Assembly: GCF_029784135.1 (NCBI RefSeq)
Contig: NC_073746.1
Span: 92,454,564 to 92,518,563, forward strand
Source of the DNA: Toxorhynchites rutilus septentrionalis
Taxonomy: Eukaryota; Arthropoda; Insecta; Diptera; Culicidae
Length of the DNA stretch: 64,000 nucleotides
Direction of reading: 5' to 3'
A program made the position numbers and the translations under genes. Every line of letters begins with the position of its first letter. The first letter of the stretch is position 1. Shown in pieces: positions 32,040 through 43,640 of this stretch. Below the pieces are notes generated by a model. It searched no databases and was not told the origin of the DNA. It saw only the letters and a program-made list of their open reading frames with translations.

Positions 32040-33420
32040 GTGTTCCGAACATTCTCAAAAATGTATATATCCAGAGGAGACGGATCTAACCTCAATCCGG
32101 ATGAGACACAGCTTTGGGATGGTACTTCAGCAATTATGCGACCATACCATCTTGAAGCAGCGAAGCTCAATGACTACTTGGTAACTCCCTTGCTGATCCA
32201 GGAGCTGGTTGAGGAACCCTCCAGGGACGAATATGAATTGGGTTCGGTACAGAAAGCAAAACGAGAGAGTGACGCTTCGGACGTTGGCTGATTTTTTGTC
32301 CGAAATGGTGTCTACTGCCAGTGAAGTAAGCGGAGTCGTGGATGCATCATTAAATCCAAACGTTAATCGCAAGATCAGCAAGACCAGAGGTGGTAGGTGT
32401 TCCACAACAATAGATCAAACTAATGATCGCAGTGGTACAATGCTCCTACAGAAGAAAAAAAAGGGTAGGTGTCGATAATTTTCCGGATGATTTCAGTGAC
32501 ACTAGGCTACGGAGGAAGGTCCATCAACATCATAGCTTTTCTTAGTGACGAGGTGACGTGTAACCGGGGATAACGAGGATAGAACGGCAGTCAATGCTGT
32601 TAAATCTGACGATTTCCGCCCAGTAGAAAATCTAAAGTTTCCGATACAATCTCTGAACTATCGGGAGTTGGCGGAGAGCTATAGCCATCTTAGAAATCTT
32701 CTGTTAGCTTGTGTTATTTCTATAGGTTTGAAACACCTGCGAATTGTTCATGGCCGAAGGAGCTAGTTTGCGGACTGTGAACGTTGGACATCATTCATGC
32801 ACTGGTATGTCCAATCAAGAACTGCACAATCTGTTTAAACCGCATTATGTACTTGAAGAGGCGGGAGAGACAGTGAATGTTTTGTCGAGTCGGCAGAAGA
32901 TCGACGAGCTCGGGAGATATTGTAAACTACGAAGAAGTCATTGGTAGACAGGTTTGAAAGGAGGATGCTATGTAAAGAGAATTATCCATCGTTTACGGAT
33001 AGCTACCCTATGGTATCAAACCAAATGTGGAGTCTAGACAAGCGCCTATTGCAGAACCCGCAACGACTGGAAAACCAACTCGCGGAATATCAAAGTAAGG
33101 GGTACTGTCACAAAGCAAGACAAATATTACAAAGACTGACCCCAATAGGATGTGGTATCTCTCCCTCAACATTGTGATCCACCTGAAGAAACCGAATAAA
33201 GTTCAGCTGCTATTGTAGAAGTTGTGTCGCTTAATTGAAAGCTACTTAAGGGACCGGATTTCCTCACTTCGTTTTCTTGTATGTAAGTTCCGATAGTACA
33301 GCATCGGATCTGGTGGAGATATCCGAGAGATTTTAAACCAACGTATGATTCGTTCGGAAGAGAGGCAAGATCTGCGGTTCATGTTCGACGGAGAGATTTA
33401 CGTGATGGACTGCGCTACAT
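32040..33420 (+). pseudogene. Bel/Pao Gag-protease-RT relic
   Basis: Plus strand, broken by many stops and frameshifts. NWVRYRKQNERVTLRTLADF and LSEMVSTASEVSG are Gag (DUF1759). KFPIQSLNYRELAESYSHLR near 32640-32700 is the protease-associated DUF1758. Near 32980-33180, DSYPMVSNQMWSLDKRLLQN and LAEYQSKGYCHK match the start of the Bel/Pao reverse transcriptase. It is cut off at about 33420 by satellite monomers. It belongs to another Bel/Pao lineage than 10722-15603 and lies on the opposite strand. Confidence 0.75.
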
Positions 33421-33421
33421 T

Positions 33422-35480
33422 CGAAAAAAATTCTGCATTACTCGAAAATTAATCAAGCAAAATAAAACCAAATTAGGCATATGGAGGTTTTAGGGTACAA
33501 TAAATGTTTCTATGATGGTTAGACACTCCACCCCCTTCCCTAAGGGGGGCTACCATACAAATGAAACACAAATTTCTGCATTACTCGGAAATTAAGCAAA
33601 TGAAACCAAATTAGGCACATGGAGGTTTTGAGATGCAATAAATGTTTCTATGGTGGTTAGAAACCCCACCACCCTCTCTAAGGGAGGCTGCCATACAAAT
33701 GAAACACAAATTTCTGCATTACTCGAGAATTAATCAATCAAATGAAACCGAATTAGGCATATGGAGGTTTTAACCCTCTACCGCTCAAGTTTTTCATTTA
33801 CCTAAAAAAACCTACTCCACTTTTATCTCGAATTTCCGACTTTCAACATAAAACACTCCTAGCAGAAACTGCCAGCATAAAAACAATATGTATGTGTGAT
33901 AGATGAAAATATTCTAAAGACGTTCTAGTGGGAGTGAACATTGAAAATAATGTCTGAATAATTTGAAAAGAGAATCCACGAAGCCCGTCTAAAGGCGGGC
34001 TTGGGCTGTAGAGGGTTAAGATGCAATAAATGTTTCTATGGTGGTTAGAAACTCCACTCCCCTCTCTAAGGGGGGGGGGGGGGGTCTGCCATACAAATGA
34101 AACACAAATTCCTGCATTACTCGAGAATTAATCAAGTAAATGAAACCAAATTAGGCATATGGAGGTTTTAAGGTGCAATAAATGTTTCTATCGTGGTTAA
34201 ACACTCCACCTCCTTCTCTAAGGGGGAGCTGCCGAGCAATTGAAACACAAATTTCTGCATTACTCGAGAATTCATCAAGCATTTGAAACCAACTTTGGCA
34301 TGTGGGGGTTTTATGGTGCAATAAATGATTTTATGGTGGTTAGATATTCCTCCCCTGTCTTTTCGGGGGAGCTGCCATACAAACGAAACACAAATTTCTG
34401 CATTACTCGAGAATTAATCAAGCAAATAAAACCAAATTAGGCATATGGAGCTTTTAGAGGGCACGAAACGTTTCTATGGTGAATCGACACTTCTTCTTCC
34501 TCTCTGAGGGGGGCTGTCATGCAAATGAAACAAAAATTTCTGTCTAACTGGAAAACTAATCAAGCAAATGGAGCCGAATTAGGCATGTGGAGGTTTTAGG
34601 GGGCAAGAAACATTTCTAAGGTGGTCCAACACTCTTCCCACCTCTCTAAGGGGGGGCTGCCATAGATATGAAACACACATTTCTGCATTAGTCGAGAATG
34701 AATCAAACAAATGTAACCAAATTTAGCATGCAGAGTTTTTAGGGTGCAATAAATGGTTTTACGGTGATTAGACTCCACCCCCCTCTTTAGGGGGGAGCTG
34801 TCATACAAATGAAACACAAATTTCTCCATTACTCGAGAATTAATTAAGAAAGTACATCAAATTAGGCATATGGAGGTTTTAGGGGACACGAAATGTTTCT
34901 ATGGTGTATCGACACTTCTCCTCTTTCTCTGAGGGGGGCTGCCATACAAATTAAACACAAATTACTGTCTAACTCGCAAACTAATGAAGCAAATGGAGCC
35001 GAATTAGACATGTGGAGATTTTAGGGGGCAAGAAACATGTCTAAGGTGGTCCAACACTCTTTCCACCTCTCTGAAGGGGGGGCTGCCATAGAAATGAAAC
35101 ACAAATTTCTGCATTACTCGAGAACTAATCAAGCAAATGGAACCAAATTTGGCATATGGAGATTTTAGGGAACAATAAATGTTTTTTTATGGTGGTTTGA
35201 CACAGGGTGCAGAGCAACTCGAGAAATAATCAAACAAATGGAATGGAACTTATTATAAAGATGTTTTAGGGATTAATGAACGTTTCTGTGGTGGTTCGAT
35301 ACTCCTTCCTCCTCTATGAGGGGAGGCTACCATACAAATGAAACACAAATTTCTGCATAACTCAAAAACTAATCAATCAAATGGAGCCAAATTTGGTATG
35401 TGAAGGTTTTTGAATATGAGAAATGTTTCTATGATGGTATGAGACCCCTCCTTCCTCTGAAATGGAGAGGGGTCCCGTAA
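33422..35480 (-). repeat. satellite monomer array, copy 4
   Basis: More than ten ~120-150-bp monomers, each with ACAAATGAAACACAAATTTC, TGCATTACTCGAGAATTAAT, GGCATATGGAGGTTTT and a G-rich AAGGGGGG segment. Orientation matches copy 1. A MITE interrupts it at 33774-34015. Confidence 0.85.
33774..34015. mobile_element. 242-bp piggyBac-type MITE (TTAA target)
   Basis: Inverted ends CCCTCTACCGCTCAAG and CTTGGGCTGTAGAGGG, flanked by TTAA on both sides (33770-33773, 34016-34019). Removal restores the satellite monomer. An internal hairpin AAGCCCG…CGGGCTT lies near 33981-34002. Confidence 0.85.
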
Positions 35481-35834
35481 AATTAATACACATATTTCAA
35501 CCAAACATGACCCATTGTCACCCATTGTGAGATAGGGTCAACTTTAATTTTATCGCAATTCTGTGAAAAATCAATATTATTCAACAATTCTCTGAACATT
35601 CGTATGTTTATCATTGAAGAACATATCTACGTAATAAGAATTACGTTTTACTCTAATTTACGATAGTTATTCAGCATAAATTTCGAAAATAGTTTTTTGA
35701 CCCATTCTCACCCTCATCGACGGTATTCTATGTTTCATACTAAACACGTTTTTAATAATTTTCTATTATACTGATAAAATAATAATAGGAACATTTATTA
35801 ATAATTATGAAATAAATCTATTATCAAATTTAAA

Positions 35835-35837
<3 letters not shown>
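35481..35837. other. subterminal part of satellite element, no gene
   Basis: Begins with the GTCCCGTAAAATTAATACAC segment that in copy 1 lies between the monomers and the element end, then runs into AT-rich sequence. Confidence 0.5.

Positions 35838-35907
<70 letters not shown>
35838..35907. repeat. TA microsatellite, left block
   Basis: Uninterrupted TA repeat ending at the left end of the mariner-like element. Confidence 0.95.
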
Positions 35908-35910
<3 letters not shown>

Positions 35911-36827
35911 GGTGGGCCATTTAAAGTGGAAGGATTTGTTTTTGCAATAGCAAAGTAAAGAAGTGGAATTTTAATTTTTTTTTTTGAAATTCATTTATTT
36001 TGGTCCAAGGAGATTTGTTCTAACTACTTTTTGATTATGATATCTCGTAAATGACCGCCTCTGGCCTTGACCGCAAAATGTGCCCTTTTTTCGGCATTTT
36101 CCATCACTTTGCCCAATGTTTCGGCCGATATGGCAGCAATTTCTTGTCGGATATTGTCTTTCAGCGCAGCCAGGGTCCTTGGTTTACCAGTGTATACCTT
36201 GGATTTTAAATATCCCCATAAAAAAAAGTCAGGAGGCGTCAAATCAGGTGATCTCGGTGGCCAGTCATAATCGCCGTTTTTCGATATTAATCTTCCGGGG
36301 AACATTTTGCGCAATAATTTGGTCGTGGCAGCCGCTGTATGGCATGTAGCGCCGTCCTGTTGGAACCAGTAATTGTCCAATTCATTTTCACGAAAAAATG
36401 CGTCGGAGAGTGGTTCGAGCGATGCCTAACTCTTGCGAACGATAGCGACCTGATGTCGATGGAGTCTCTGCAACACTGGCTCGAACGGCATCAATATTCT
36501 CGTCGAAACGTCTTGGTCGTTGTCTGGACAGATGACTGGCATTACCAACACTACCAGACGATATAAATTTGGCATATAATCGACGTATAGTGTTGTCTCC
36601 AGGCGATGTTTTAACTTTATTTTTATTTTTCCACGGACGTTTAGTTAACACAATTGAGAAGTTATTTAGAATGTACAGCTGAACAATTTCAGCGCGTTGT
36701 TTAGGTGTGTATTGTTCCATGGTTAAAATTGTACTGAAATGACGCTTCCAACGCGGTATGACATTTGTTAATCTGACATCTCTGAAGGTATGGGGTTGCC
36801 AGATGCTTCCAATTAAAATGGCCCACC

Positions 36828-36830
<3 letters not shown>
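35908..36830 (-). mobile_element. 923-bp mariner-like element inserted in a TA microsatellite
   Basis: Inverted ends CAGGGTGGGCCATTT and AAATGGCCCACCCTG, with TA on both sides supplied by the surrounding TA repeat. It carries a partly deleted minus-strand transposase. Confidence 0.85.
36024..36720 (-). pseudogene. DUF4817-type mariner/Tc1 transposase, internally deleted
   Basis: From ATG at 36720 the N-terminal DUF4817 helix-turn-helix reads MEQYTPKQRAEIVQLYILNN and SVAETPSTSGRYRSQELGIA and stops after LRRIFS at 36388. The other frame, from 36380, begins WFQQDGATCHTA (second catalytic Asp) and continues WPPRSPDLTPPDFFLWGYLK to a stop at 36024. The stretch with the first catalytic Asp is missing, so the enzyme is dead. 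Confidence 0.85.
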
Positions 36831-36923
<93 letters not shown>

Positions 36924-36950
36924 TATTATATATATATAAATAAATATATA
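36831..36950. repeat. TA microsatellite, right block
   Basis: Continues the TA repeat interrupted by the mariner-like element; degenerates into TATATAAATAAATA at its right end. Confidence 0.95.
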
Positions 36951-37027
36951 TATACATGAAATACTCCAGACCCTTAACTTATGTTCTTCAAGATCCTGAA
37001 AATTCGGGAGCTATAGTTTCAAACCAT

Positions 37028-37160
37028 ATGTGCTCCCGCGGCCGAGTGGTTAGCGTCACACATAATCATGTCGGGGTTTATCCGTACAGTTTGAAAAAGT
37101 GATACATAAAAAAATGGTTCACTGGGCAGTTATTCATTATACAGCCTGAAGAAGACGAAT
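37028..37160 (+). mobile_element. tRNA-derived SINE fragment
   Basis: The head GTGCTCCCGCGGCCGAGTGG followed by TTAGCG matches the A-box end of the SINE at 7185; the B box is degenerate and the body ends CAGCCTGAAGAAGACGA. Confidence 0.6.
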
Positions 37161-39860
37161 GATTGTGGTCCTCATCTGTGGGTACCTTATTCAGATTCAA
37201 TAATAGCATCAACAATAACAACAACAACAAAAACCGTCGATTGTTGTATTTAAATAAACATCGATCTTGGTGGATAACAATCGATCGACTGACTTATGAC
37301 CGACGTTCGATACGATGTCTCAATCAAATGGTTATAATGATGTTTCAAATTTGGAAACTAAGATCGGGCCAATTATCGGTCCGTCAAGATCTCCCATCCG
37401 AGCAACAGTGATCACGATCAATCTGGACGGGTATTGAAACGTCCAACCATACCCACTTTCATCCATCAGTCAGCCTGTTCAGTTCGGGTTCTATCATTCA
37501 TCTCCAAATTGGACCTTTCGAGGTTGTGATTTACCAACGAATGATGTTGCAATTTGGAATCGATTCCACTATTCTCAACACAGCAAAGTTCATCGGATTG
37601 GAGCCTGATGGTATTGAATGCGATAGAAAAGAGAACGCGTAGAAGCTACACTTCTATTGATATAGCTCTCCTGAATTGATCACATAGATTAAGAAATAAT
37701 CAAACTTCAGTCCCCGATGAGGTATTGTTCCTTGAAAAATGGAAATATTAACAGAACTGCCAAAACCCAATCATCCAACCAGAAACGTGCCTTTTTGCAT
37801 TGCAACAGTTAACCCCTTGATTGGCTTCACTCTTCATCACAGCTATCACCACCCATCATCTTCAGCATAAATATCCGAGCACATCAAAAGAAACGTCTAT
37901 CATCGGGTTCATATCATATCCGCTTTGGGGTTGTGATGTGAAGAGTTGCCATTGCTTGTTTCATTCATCCGTTCGGTCTAGCAAACCAAACCTTCACGAA
38001 ACACGAGATTCGACTCTCGGTGCGGGAAAGAAAGCGAATAACAAAAACTGTGTTTTCCCAAAACAAAACAAATTCCTCTCGAGCATAAATAAATCATCTT
38101 AATATTGACAGTTCAATTAATAAAACATTCGTGTTTTTATCCCACTCCCTCGAAACGCTGGATGGATGAAGTGCGCACGAGAGCCATCGGATTGTCAGTT
38201 GTCCGTCATTTTTCTTCCCCACACCACCGACAGGATGATGCAGATGTGTGGATCTCACGAACGCTGGCGAGAGTGATGAAAATTCCAAAACAATTCCGTT
38301 TCAGGCTGCTGGTTCGGATCCCTTCTTGCGTACATCGGCATCCGACGGCTGGGATTCCTCCGATAGTTTTCCGAAACTAAGTTTCACACGTCGGATGGCT
38401 CCATCCACCGCTATCTCACACGCGCCCCTGGGAGATCTAGAAATCCACGGACACGACGGATGGCTCTCTATCTTCATCAAGCAGCTCCAGCCGAGTCATA
38501 CTCGTCATATCGATCTCCTATCCCGTCAGCATCTGATAGAGTGACGAGGATGGACCAAATGGCGCGCGGGGATTTTCTACTTTGTTGATCCCGAGCAGAT
38601 ATAGACAGAGTGAGAATAAGCGCATAATCATCACCGGCTGCCTCTCCCTTCCGCTGGACGCGTAGTTCCGACCGACGAAATAATGTCTATGCGTGTGTCG
38701 GGCATCGTTTTTGGACAGCAACGGCAACAACACATCAAACTCGATTAGACGGAATCGACTTTGACAAAACGAATCAATCAAATTAGTTTCTGTATAGATT
38801 AGGTAGAGATCCCGTGACAGGAGGTGAATAGTTTTTGTTTGTGGTCTTGGACTTGGTCTCAGGGCGAACGACGAAGCAAACTTTTCAATCCATTCTAATT
38901 TCGCTATTGCGAAATGAAGCTATCGTCGTGACTTATGGCGGTCGCATTTGGGGATACTTTTAACAACTCAGTGAATTGATTGGAATGTCAAACGGAATGA
39001 ATGGTTTCTGTCTTACCAGTTACTATTGACTAGATACATAAGCAGTTCGAACAAAAAATTTTAATACTTATCTTTAAACGAATACATATTGTTCCTTAAC
39101 CTAGAAATTTCATCTTATCATTATATTCGATTCCTTAAAGATTTATAATTCTCAGAAAACAACATACAGGATATTGTCATTTCCGAGCGGGATATTTCTG
39201 AGGCATGACTCAAACCGGGCGGTTTGGATATCAATCAAAATATGTGTTCAATTCCACCCAGAATCCTTCCAATTATGCCGTATTCCAACGGGCGGTGGGT
39301 GAACGAACACTCGTATTGGGTGTGCGATAAATCACACAATTCAATTAATTGAATTTCACGCACTCGACATTCAGCACGAAACAACATATATTTTCTTTCA
39401 CAGGACTATTTACATTTATTTTTACAGCATATACAAATTTGAATTTTAGACGAACTACACTCAACGACTATTCTACGGTACTATACATCTATTCTTCTAC
39501 TCTACAATCTATCTCTCCTTTCTTCCTATTTTATCCACTTGACGAAAACCAAAACAAAACACCACACACATTTACGGCACTCACTGCCGTTTTCGATCGA
39601 GCGCACTCTCGTTGTTGTATTGCTGTTGTTTCCATATCGTTGTAGCTTTTATGTTTTCTGTTATTCTCCGAGCGGTTATGGTTTCATCATGGTTATGGTA
39701 GTGTTGGGTGGATGATAACTCTCCAACAATATGTACTACAACCAATGTATGGATGAAATTTCTATTTCAATTTTATTCTTGAAAAATATCATACAGATTG
39801 ATGGTTTCATCCCATTATGCCAAAAAAAAAACAATTTTCAGAGGATTTCTCGGTGCATAC
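37161..39860. other. no gene seen
   Basis: 2.7 kb without recognised repeats except a CAACAATAACAACAACAAC stretch near 37210-37230. The codon pattern is not convincing in any frame. It could be intergenic or intronic host sequence. Confidence 0.45.
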
Positions 39861-40042
39861 TGTGATGTCGATGGTTTTCGGATTGTAACTCTTCTTAATA
39901 ACGCGCACAAATCTGAGATTGAACTAGTCACTCATACGCCATTCTTTATTCTGCCTCGTTAGTTCTATACATTGACATTATATAACCCACTGTCAAAACC
40001 ATGGCTCATTCTTCTAGCACGGTCCAATGCAAATAGTATATA

Positions 40043-41323
40043 AAGGGTGTGTCACATCAAATTGCATCATGGAAAAAACGCTGTAGAAATTTAATTTTTA
40101 AGAATTATAGCTTTCGCTTATAATCAGATAAGAGTGTATAGATCACGTTGGCCATGCTTCACTGTCAATTTTTCGTAAATTTGGAAAAATGTCGTCGAAT
40201 GAAAAAGAGCGTCGTGAATTAATCCTGTGCACTCATTTCGAGAATCCGGAGTTGTCACATCGGGACATCGGTAAGATGCTGGGAATCGTCCAATCCACGG
40301 TCAGCAGAGTACTAAAACGATACTTCGAGAACCTAACCATCGACCGGAAGGTGAAGAACGGCAAAAATGGATACTCCGTCAGTGAAAAAGATCACAAGCG
40401 CGTCGTTAAGCAGTTTAGACGTGATCCGAGAAGTTCGGTCCGGGATGTCGCCAATAAGCTGAATTTGTCAAGTTCATTCATCCAGCGGACCAAGCAGCGG
40501 GAGGGCCTGCTTACATACAAGGTTCAGAAGGCTCCTAACCGCGACGAAAGGCAAAACATGGTGGGGAAGACGCGAGCCCGGAAGCTGTACACCGAAATGC
40601 TGACGAAGCCGCATAGCCTGGTAATGGACGACGAAACCTACGTCAAAGCGGACTTTCGTCAGCTGCCGGGCCTGTTGTTCTTCTCCGCAGAGAACAAATT
40701 CAGCGTTCCGGAGGAGATTCGCAAGCAGAAACTATCCAAGTTTGCCAAAAAGTACATGGTGTGGCAAGCGATCTGCTCTTGCGGAAAGCGGAGCGCCCCC
40801 TTCGTGATGACCGGCACGGTAAACGGGCAGGTTTACCTTAAGGAGTGCCTACAGAAGCGCTTACTACCACTATTGAAGCAGCACGAGGGCCCGACCATCT
40901 TCTGGCCGGATCTCGCTTCGTGCCACTATTCAAAGGACGTGTTGGAGTGGTACGAAGCCAACGGGGTCACCTTCGTGCCAAAGGAAATGAACCCTCCCAA
41001 CGCGCCGGAGCTTCGCCCAATAGAGAAATATTGGGCAGGCCCTCCGGAAGAACCCAAAAGTTGTCAAATCGGAGGCGGACTTCAAGAGAAAATGGATTTC
41101 TGTTAAAAAAAAACTACAACCTGACGTTGTACAGAACCTTATGGACGGGGTAAAGAGGAAGGTGTGAGCATACGGGCTTGGGCTCGAAGTATGAATAAAA
41201 AGAAAATGCCGAAAGTTGTTTAATATTTTTTATTTTACTGTCTAAAATTTTCAAAAGGATCGGTTTACTGGGCGAATTTCTACAGCGTTTTTTCCGTGAT
41301 GCAATTTGATGTGACACACCCTT
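40043..41323 (+). mobile_element. Tc1/mariner element, DD37E (ITmD37E) family
   Basis: 1281 bp with inverted ends AAGGGTGTGTCACATCAAAT and ATTTGATGTGACACACCCTT, flanked by TA (40041-40042 and 41324-41325). The intact second LTR proves the empty site. It encodes a nearly full transposase. Confidence 0.95.
40189..41106 (+). CDS. ITmD37E transposase, frameshifted near the C-terminus
   Basis: 305 residues from ATG at 40189. Residues 1-110 form the paired helix-turn-helix DNA-binding region (SHRDIGKMLGIVQSTVSRVL). The catalytic triad is in place: Asp in VMDDETYVK (about 147), Asp241 in FWPDLASCHYS and Glu279 in LRPIEKYW, with exactly 37 residues between the last two. It would cut and paste the element at TA sites. 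After YWA the frame is lost by a small deletion; the normal tail (KNPKVVKSEADFKRKW, then VVQNLMDGVKRKV) is readable in another frame and ends in a further early stop. Probably inactive, but recently so. Confidence 0.9.
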   Translation: MSSNEKERRELILCTHFENPELSHRDIGKMLGIVQSTVSRVLKRYFENLTIDRKVKNGKNGYSVSEKDHKRVVKQFRRDPRSSVRDVANKLNLSSSFIQRTKQREGLLTYKVQKAPNRDERQNMVGKTRARKLYTEMLTKPHSLVMDDETYVKADFRQLPGLLFFSAENKFSVPEEIRKQKLSKFAKKYMVWQAICSCGKRSAPFVMTGTVNGQVYLKECLQKRLLPLLKQHEGPTIFWPDLASCHYSKDVLEWYEANGVTFVPKEMNPPNAPELRPIEKYWAGPPEEPKSCQIGGGLQEKMDFC

Positions 41324-41367
41324 TAATCATAGTACAGTGGGCCCATCGCACGATACCACATTCCCCC

Positions 41368-41766
41368 TTACTTATCGGTTGATTTCACTCTTTTAATATA
41401 ATCTCGTAGATATGTTGGCGGCTTCTGAATGCGTCTATCACGGTCACTTTTCCTTAATTCATCCTGTTCAGGCATCGTTGTAGGAGTGATCGGAATAGCA
41501 GCTTCATTGGAATCCTCTCGCGTGGTTGCTGCCTCTTCAGTGAATTCGGTCGTGTTTCCGCAAAACAGCTTAAGGTGAGATACGTTCCGAAAATAGGTTT
41601 TCCCAGATATTTTTGAGCATAATTCAGCTTCGGCTCCGTTTCGTCTGATTATAATATACTGTTCTGGGCTGAAGCAATAACCCCGTCTATTCCAGCTAAC
41701 ATGGATTCCATTGTTTTCTGGAAGATTTCCGGGGCACAACTTATGCCAAACATATGTCTTTTAAAC
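41368..41766 (-). pseudogene. gypsy RT continuation joined to integrase tail
   Basis: Directly after the insertion at 41767 the RT frame resumes with FKRHMFGISCAPE and TMESMLAGIDGV, then stops where the catalytic DD box should follow. A deletion joins this to the C-terminal integrase tail, YIIIRRNGAEAELCSKIS … NVSHLKLFCGN, in another frame, ending at 41368. The rest of RT, RNase H and most of integrase are missing. Confidence 0.8.
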
Positions 41767-41943
41767 CTAGAGTTCAATTTAATCAGTTAGTGATCAATAA
41801 ATAAGATAAAATAATAAATCGACTTTGTCAACCAAATCATTCTTTATTTTTGCAAACTAAGAAAAATATGAAGTTTTGGAGATTAATTTTGCTCTCAGTT
41901 TGACAAAGTAGAAATCAAAAATTTCTCTAAAATGTGAATCTAC
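41767..41943 (-). other. 177-nt intron-like insertion in gypsy RT
   Basis: On the minus strand it begins CAG|GTAGATTC and ends GAACTCTAG|GTTT, with a branch-site-like CACTAAC about 25 nt before the acceptor. Excision joins a partial Arg codon exactly and keeps the conserved RT frame. AGGT is present at both edges (41942-41945 and 41765-41768), compatible with a 4-bp target duplication. The ends are loosely inverted (AGATTCACATTT versus AGAGTTCAATTT) and an inner inverted pair CTTTGTCAA/TTGACAAAG is present. Confidence 0.75.
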
Positions 41944-43640
41944 CTGTAAAGGCCAGTTTTTGTAATGAAGGTCGTGATCGGGCGCGATTTCTCAGCGATT
42001 TCCAACTGGTGATATGCGTCTTTAATATCAATTTTCGAAAACATCTTTGCCCCGCTGACAGAACCAAGTAGCTCATCTACCATTGGAAGTGGATGTTTTT
42101 CACGCAGCACAGCTGCATTGGCACGCCGCATGTCGATACACAATCGAACATCGCCAGAATCTTTCATAACAGGAACTAGTGGAGAGACCCATTCAGATGG
42201 GCCGTGAACCTGCTCGACGATCCCTTGTTTCAACAAGGTATCCCACTTTTCTACTACTTTATCCTCAAGCGCGTAAGGAACTCGACGATATCCTTGTTGA
42301 ACTAGTTGCACGGTTTTGTCTATGGGAATTTCAACTGTCAGTCCCTTGAATTTAGGAAATTCCGTTTCGGAACACTCTGCAATCGATGCAACATGAAAGC
42401 CAACATTCAAAACACCTAATTCCTTTGCCGTTTTGTCCCCCAACAAGCATTGTTGTCCGTTCTTAGCTACGTAGAATTTAGCTTCCACTTTCCTATTCCC
42501 GGCTTCCACCGTAGCGTAGAAACTATCAATCATTTCCATAGGCTGACATGATGCATATCCAGTGAATACCTTGTCTACTACCTTAGACATATTCCAAACC
42601 TGAACGGCGAAGTTTTTCATCTGAGTCCAGGCGTTTTCACTGATAATATTGGCGGCAGCTCCAGAATCGACAATCATCGGGACGTCTACACCACCGATTT
42701 TGAACAGGAAAATATTTTCTCCCATAGCATAGAAAACGTATCCTTCATCTTGGTCTCTATCTTCATCTTGCTTTACCATTCGGATTCTCTTCGGGAGACC
42801 AGTACCTCGCTCTTCATTATTAACTCGTTTTAGACATTGTCTAGCAAAATGTCCAACGCCACCACATTTCAAACAAGTCGCTCGCTTGGCTGGGCATATT
42901 TCAGAGCCTTTTACATGCCCTCGCTTACCACATGAGAAACATACTGCTTCTGAACCGCGCCCTGGCTCTCTTCTCAGTTTTCCATAATGAGTAGTTCCGC
43001 TAATAGCTCCGAAAGACTTAGTAGATTGCTGACGAACGAAACGATCTTCGGACCCTGAGGAGTATCTATCTATTGGCTTAGGTTGCCATCTCGGTTGCCT
43101 CTTAATCACTTTATTTACAGTTGATTCAGGTTTGGTTCCTTCAAAATCTTTCAACCGGTGAATACTCTCGTCTAGCAACGTTCCCACAGATTCGATTTCC
43201 TCCAACGACATATCCCGTTCTAACATTTTCTGCTTCAACTTTTCGGACAAGCATTTCTCAACGATTTGATCGAGGATAATTTCGTCCGGCTTTTCGTACT
43301 CACATCGTTTTACTTGGGTCCTTAGACGCAAAACGAAATCACCGAAACGTTCTGAGGATTTCTGTGCAATTTGGCGGAACAAATGACGTTCATAGGTTCG
43401 TCTGCGAAATGGTTCGAAATGACTATCCAGTTTTGCGATAACCTTATCAGGGTTCTTGAGAACGTGCGGTACATTTCCAGCATCTGGTAGATTATCAAAA
43501 ATATCACGAAGATCAGAGCCACCTAGATAAAGCAACTTCGAACGTCTGTCGTATTGTGAAACTATTCCTTCAGCTTCAAAATACGCTTCAAGATCTCTTT
43601 TCCATTTTTCCCATGCTACTGGCAACTGGGAAGATTCCAT
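41944..43640 (-). CDS. gypsy Gag-protease-RT (5' part)
   Basis: 566 residues from ATG at 43640, including one codon read into the insertion. Gag covers about 1-170. Two zinc knuckles follow: 234-249 (CFSCGKRGHVKGSEIC, wider than the usual spacing) and 256-269 (CLKCGGVGHFARQC, canonical). The aspartic protease has IVDSGAAANII at about 323-333. Reverse transcriptase begins near 480 (WVSPLVPVMKDSGDVRLCID) and includes FSKIDIKDAYHQ with the first catalytic Asp. The frame closes at a TAG that lies inside the intron-like insertion. Confidence 0.9.

Larger units (their letters stand above)
39861..41360 (-). repeat. gypsy 3' LTR split by ITmD37E insertion
   Basis: Compared with the intact LTR at 44872-45088, it is interrupted after AGTATATA at 40042 and resumes at 41326. 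Confidence 0.9.

Noticed and set aside
36388..36957. Long minus-strand ORF beginning with Tyr-Ile repeats, and its plus-strand mirror
   Set aside because: The repeats are translated TA microsatellite. Only the part from Met at 36720 is a transposase fragment.
38100..38800. Several overlapping ORFs of 64-98 aa on both strands
   Set aside because: No shared domain, no splice structure that joins them, and no homology I recognise.
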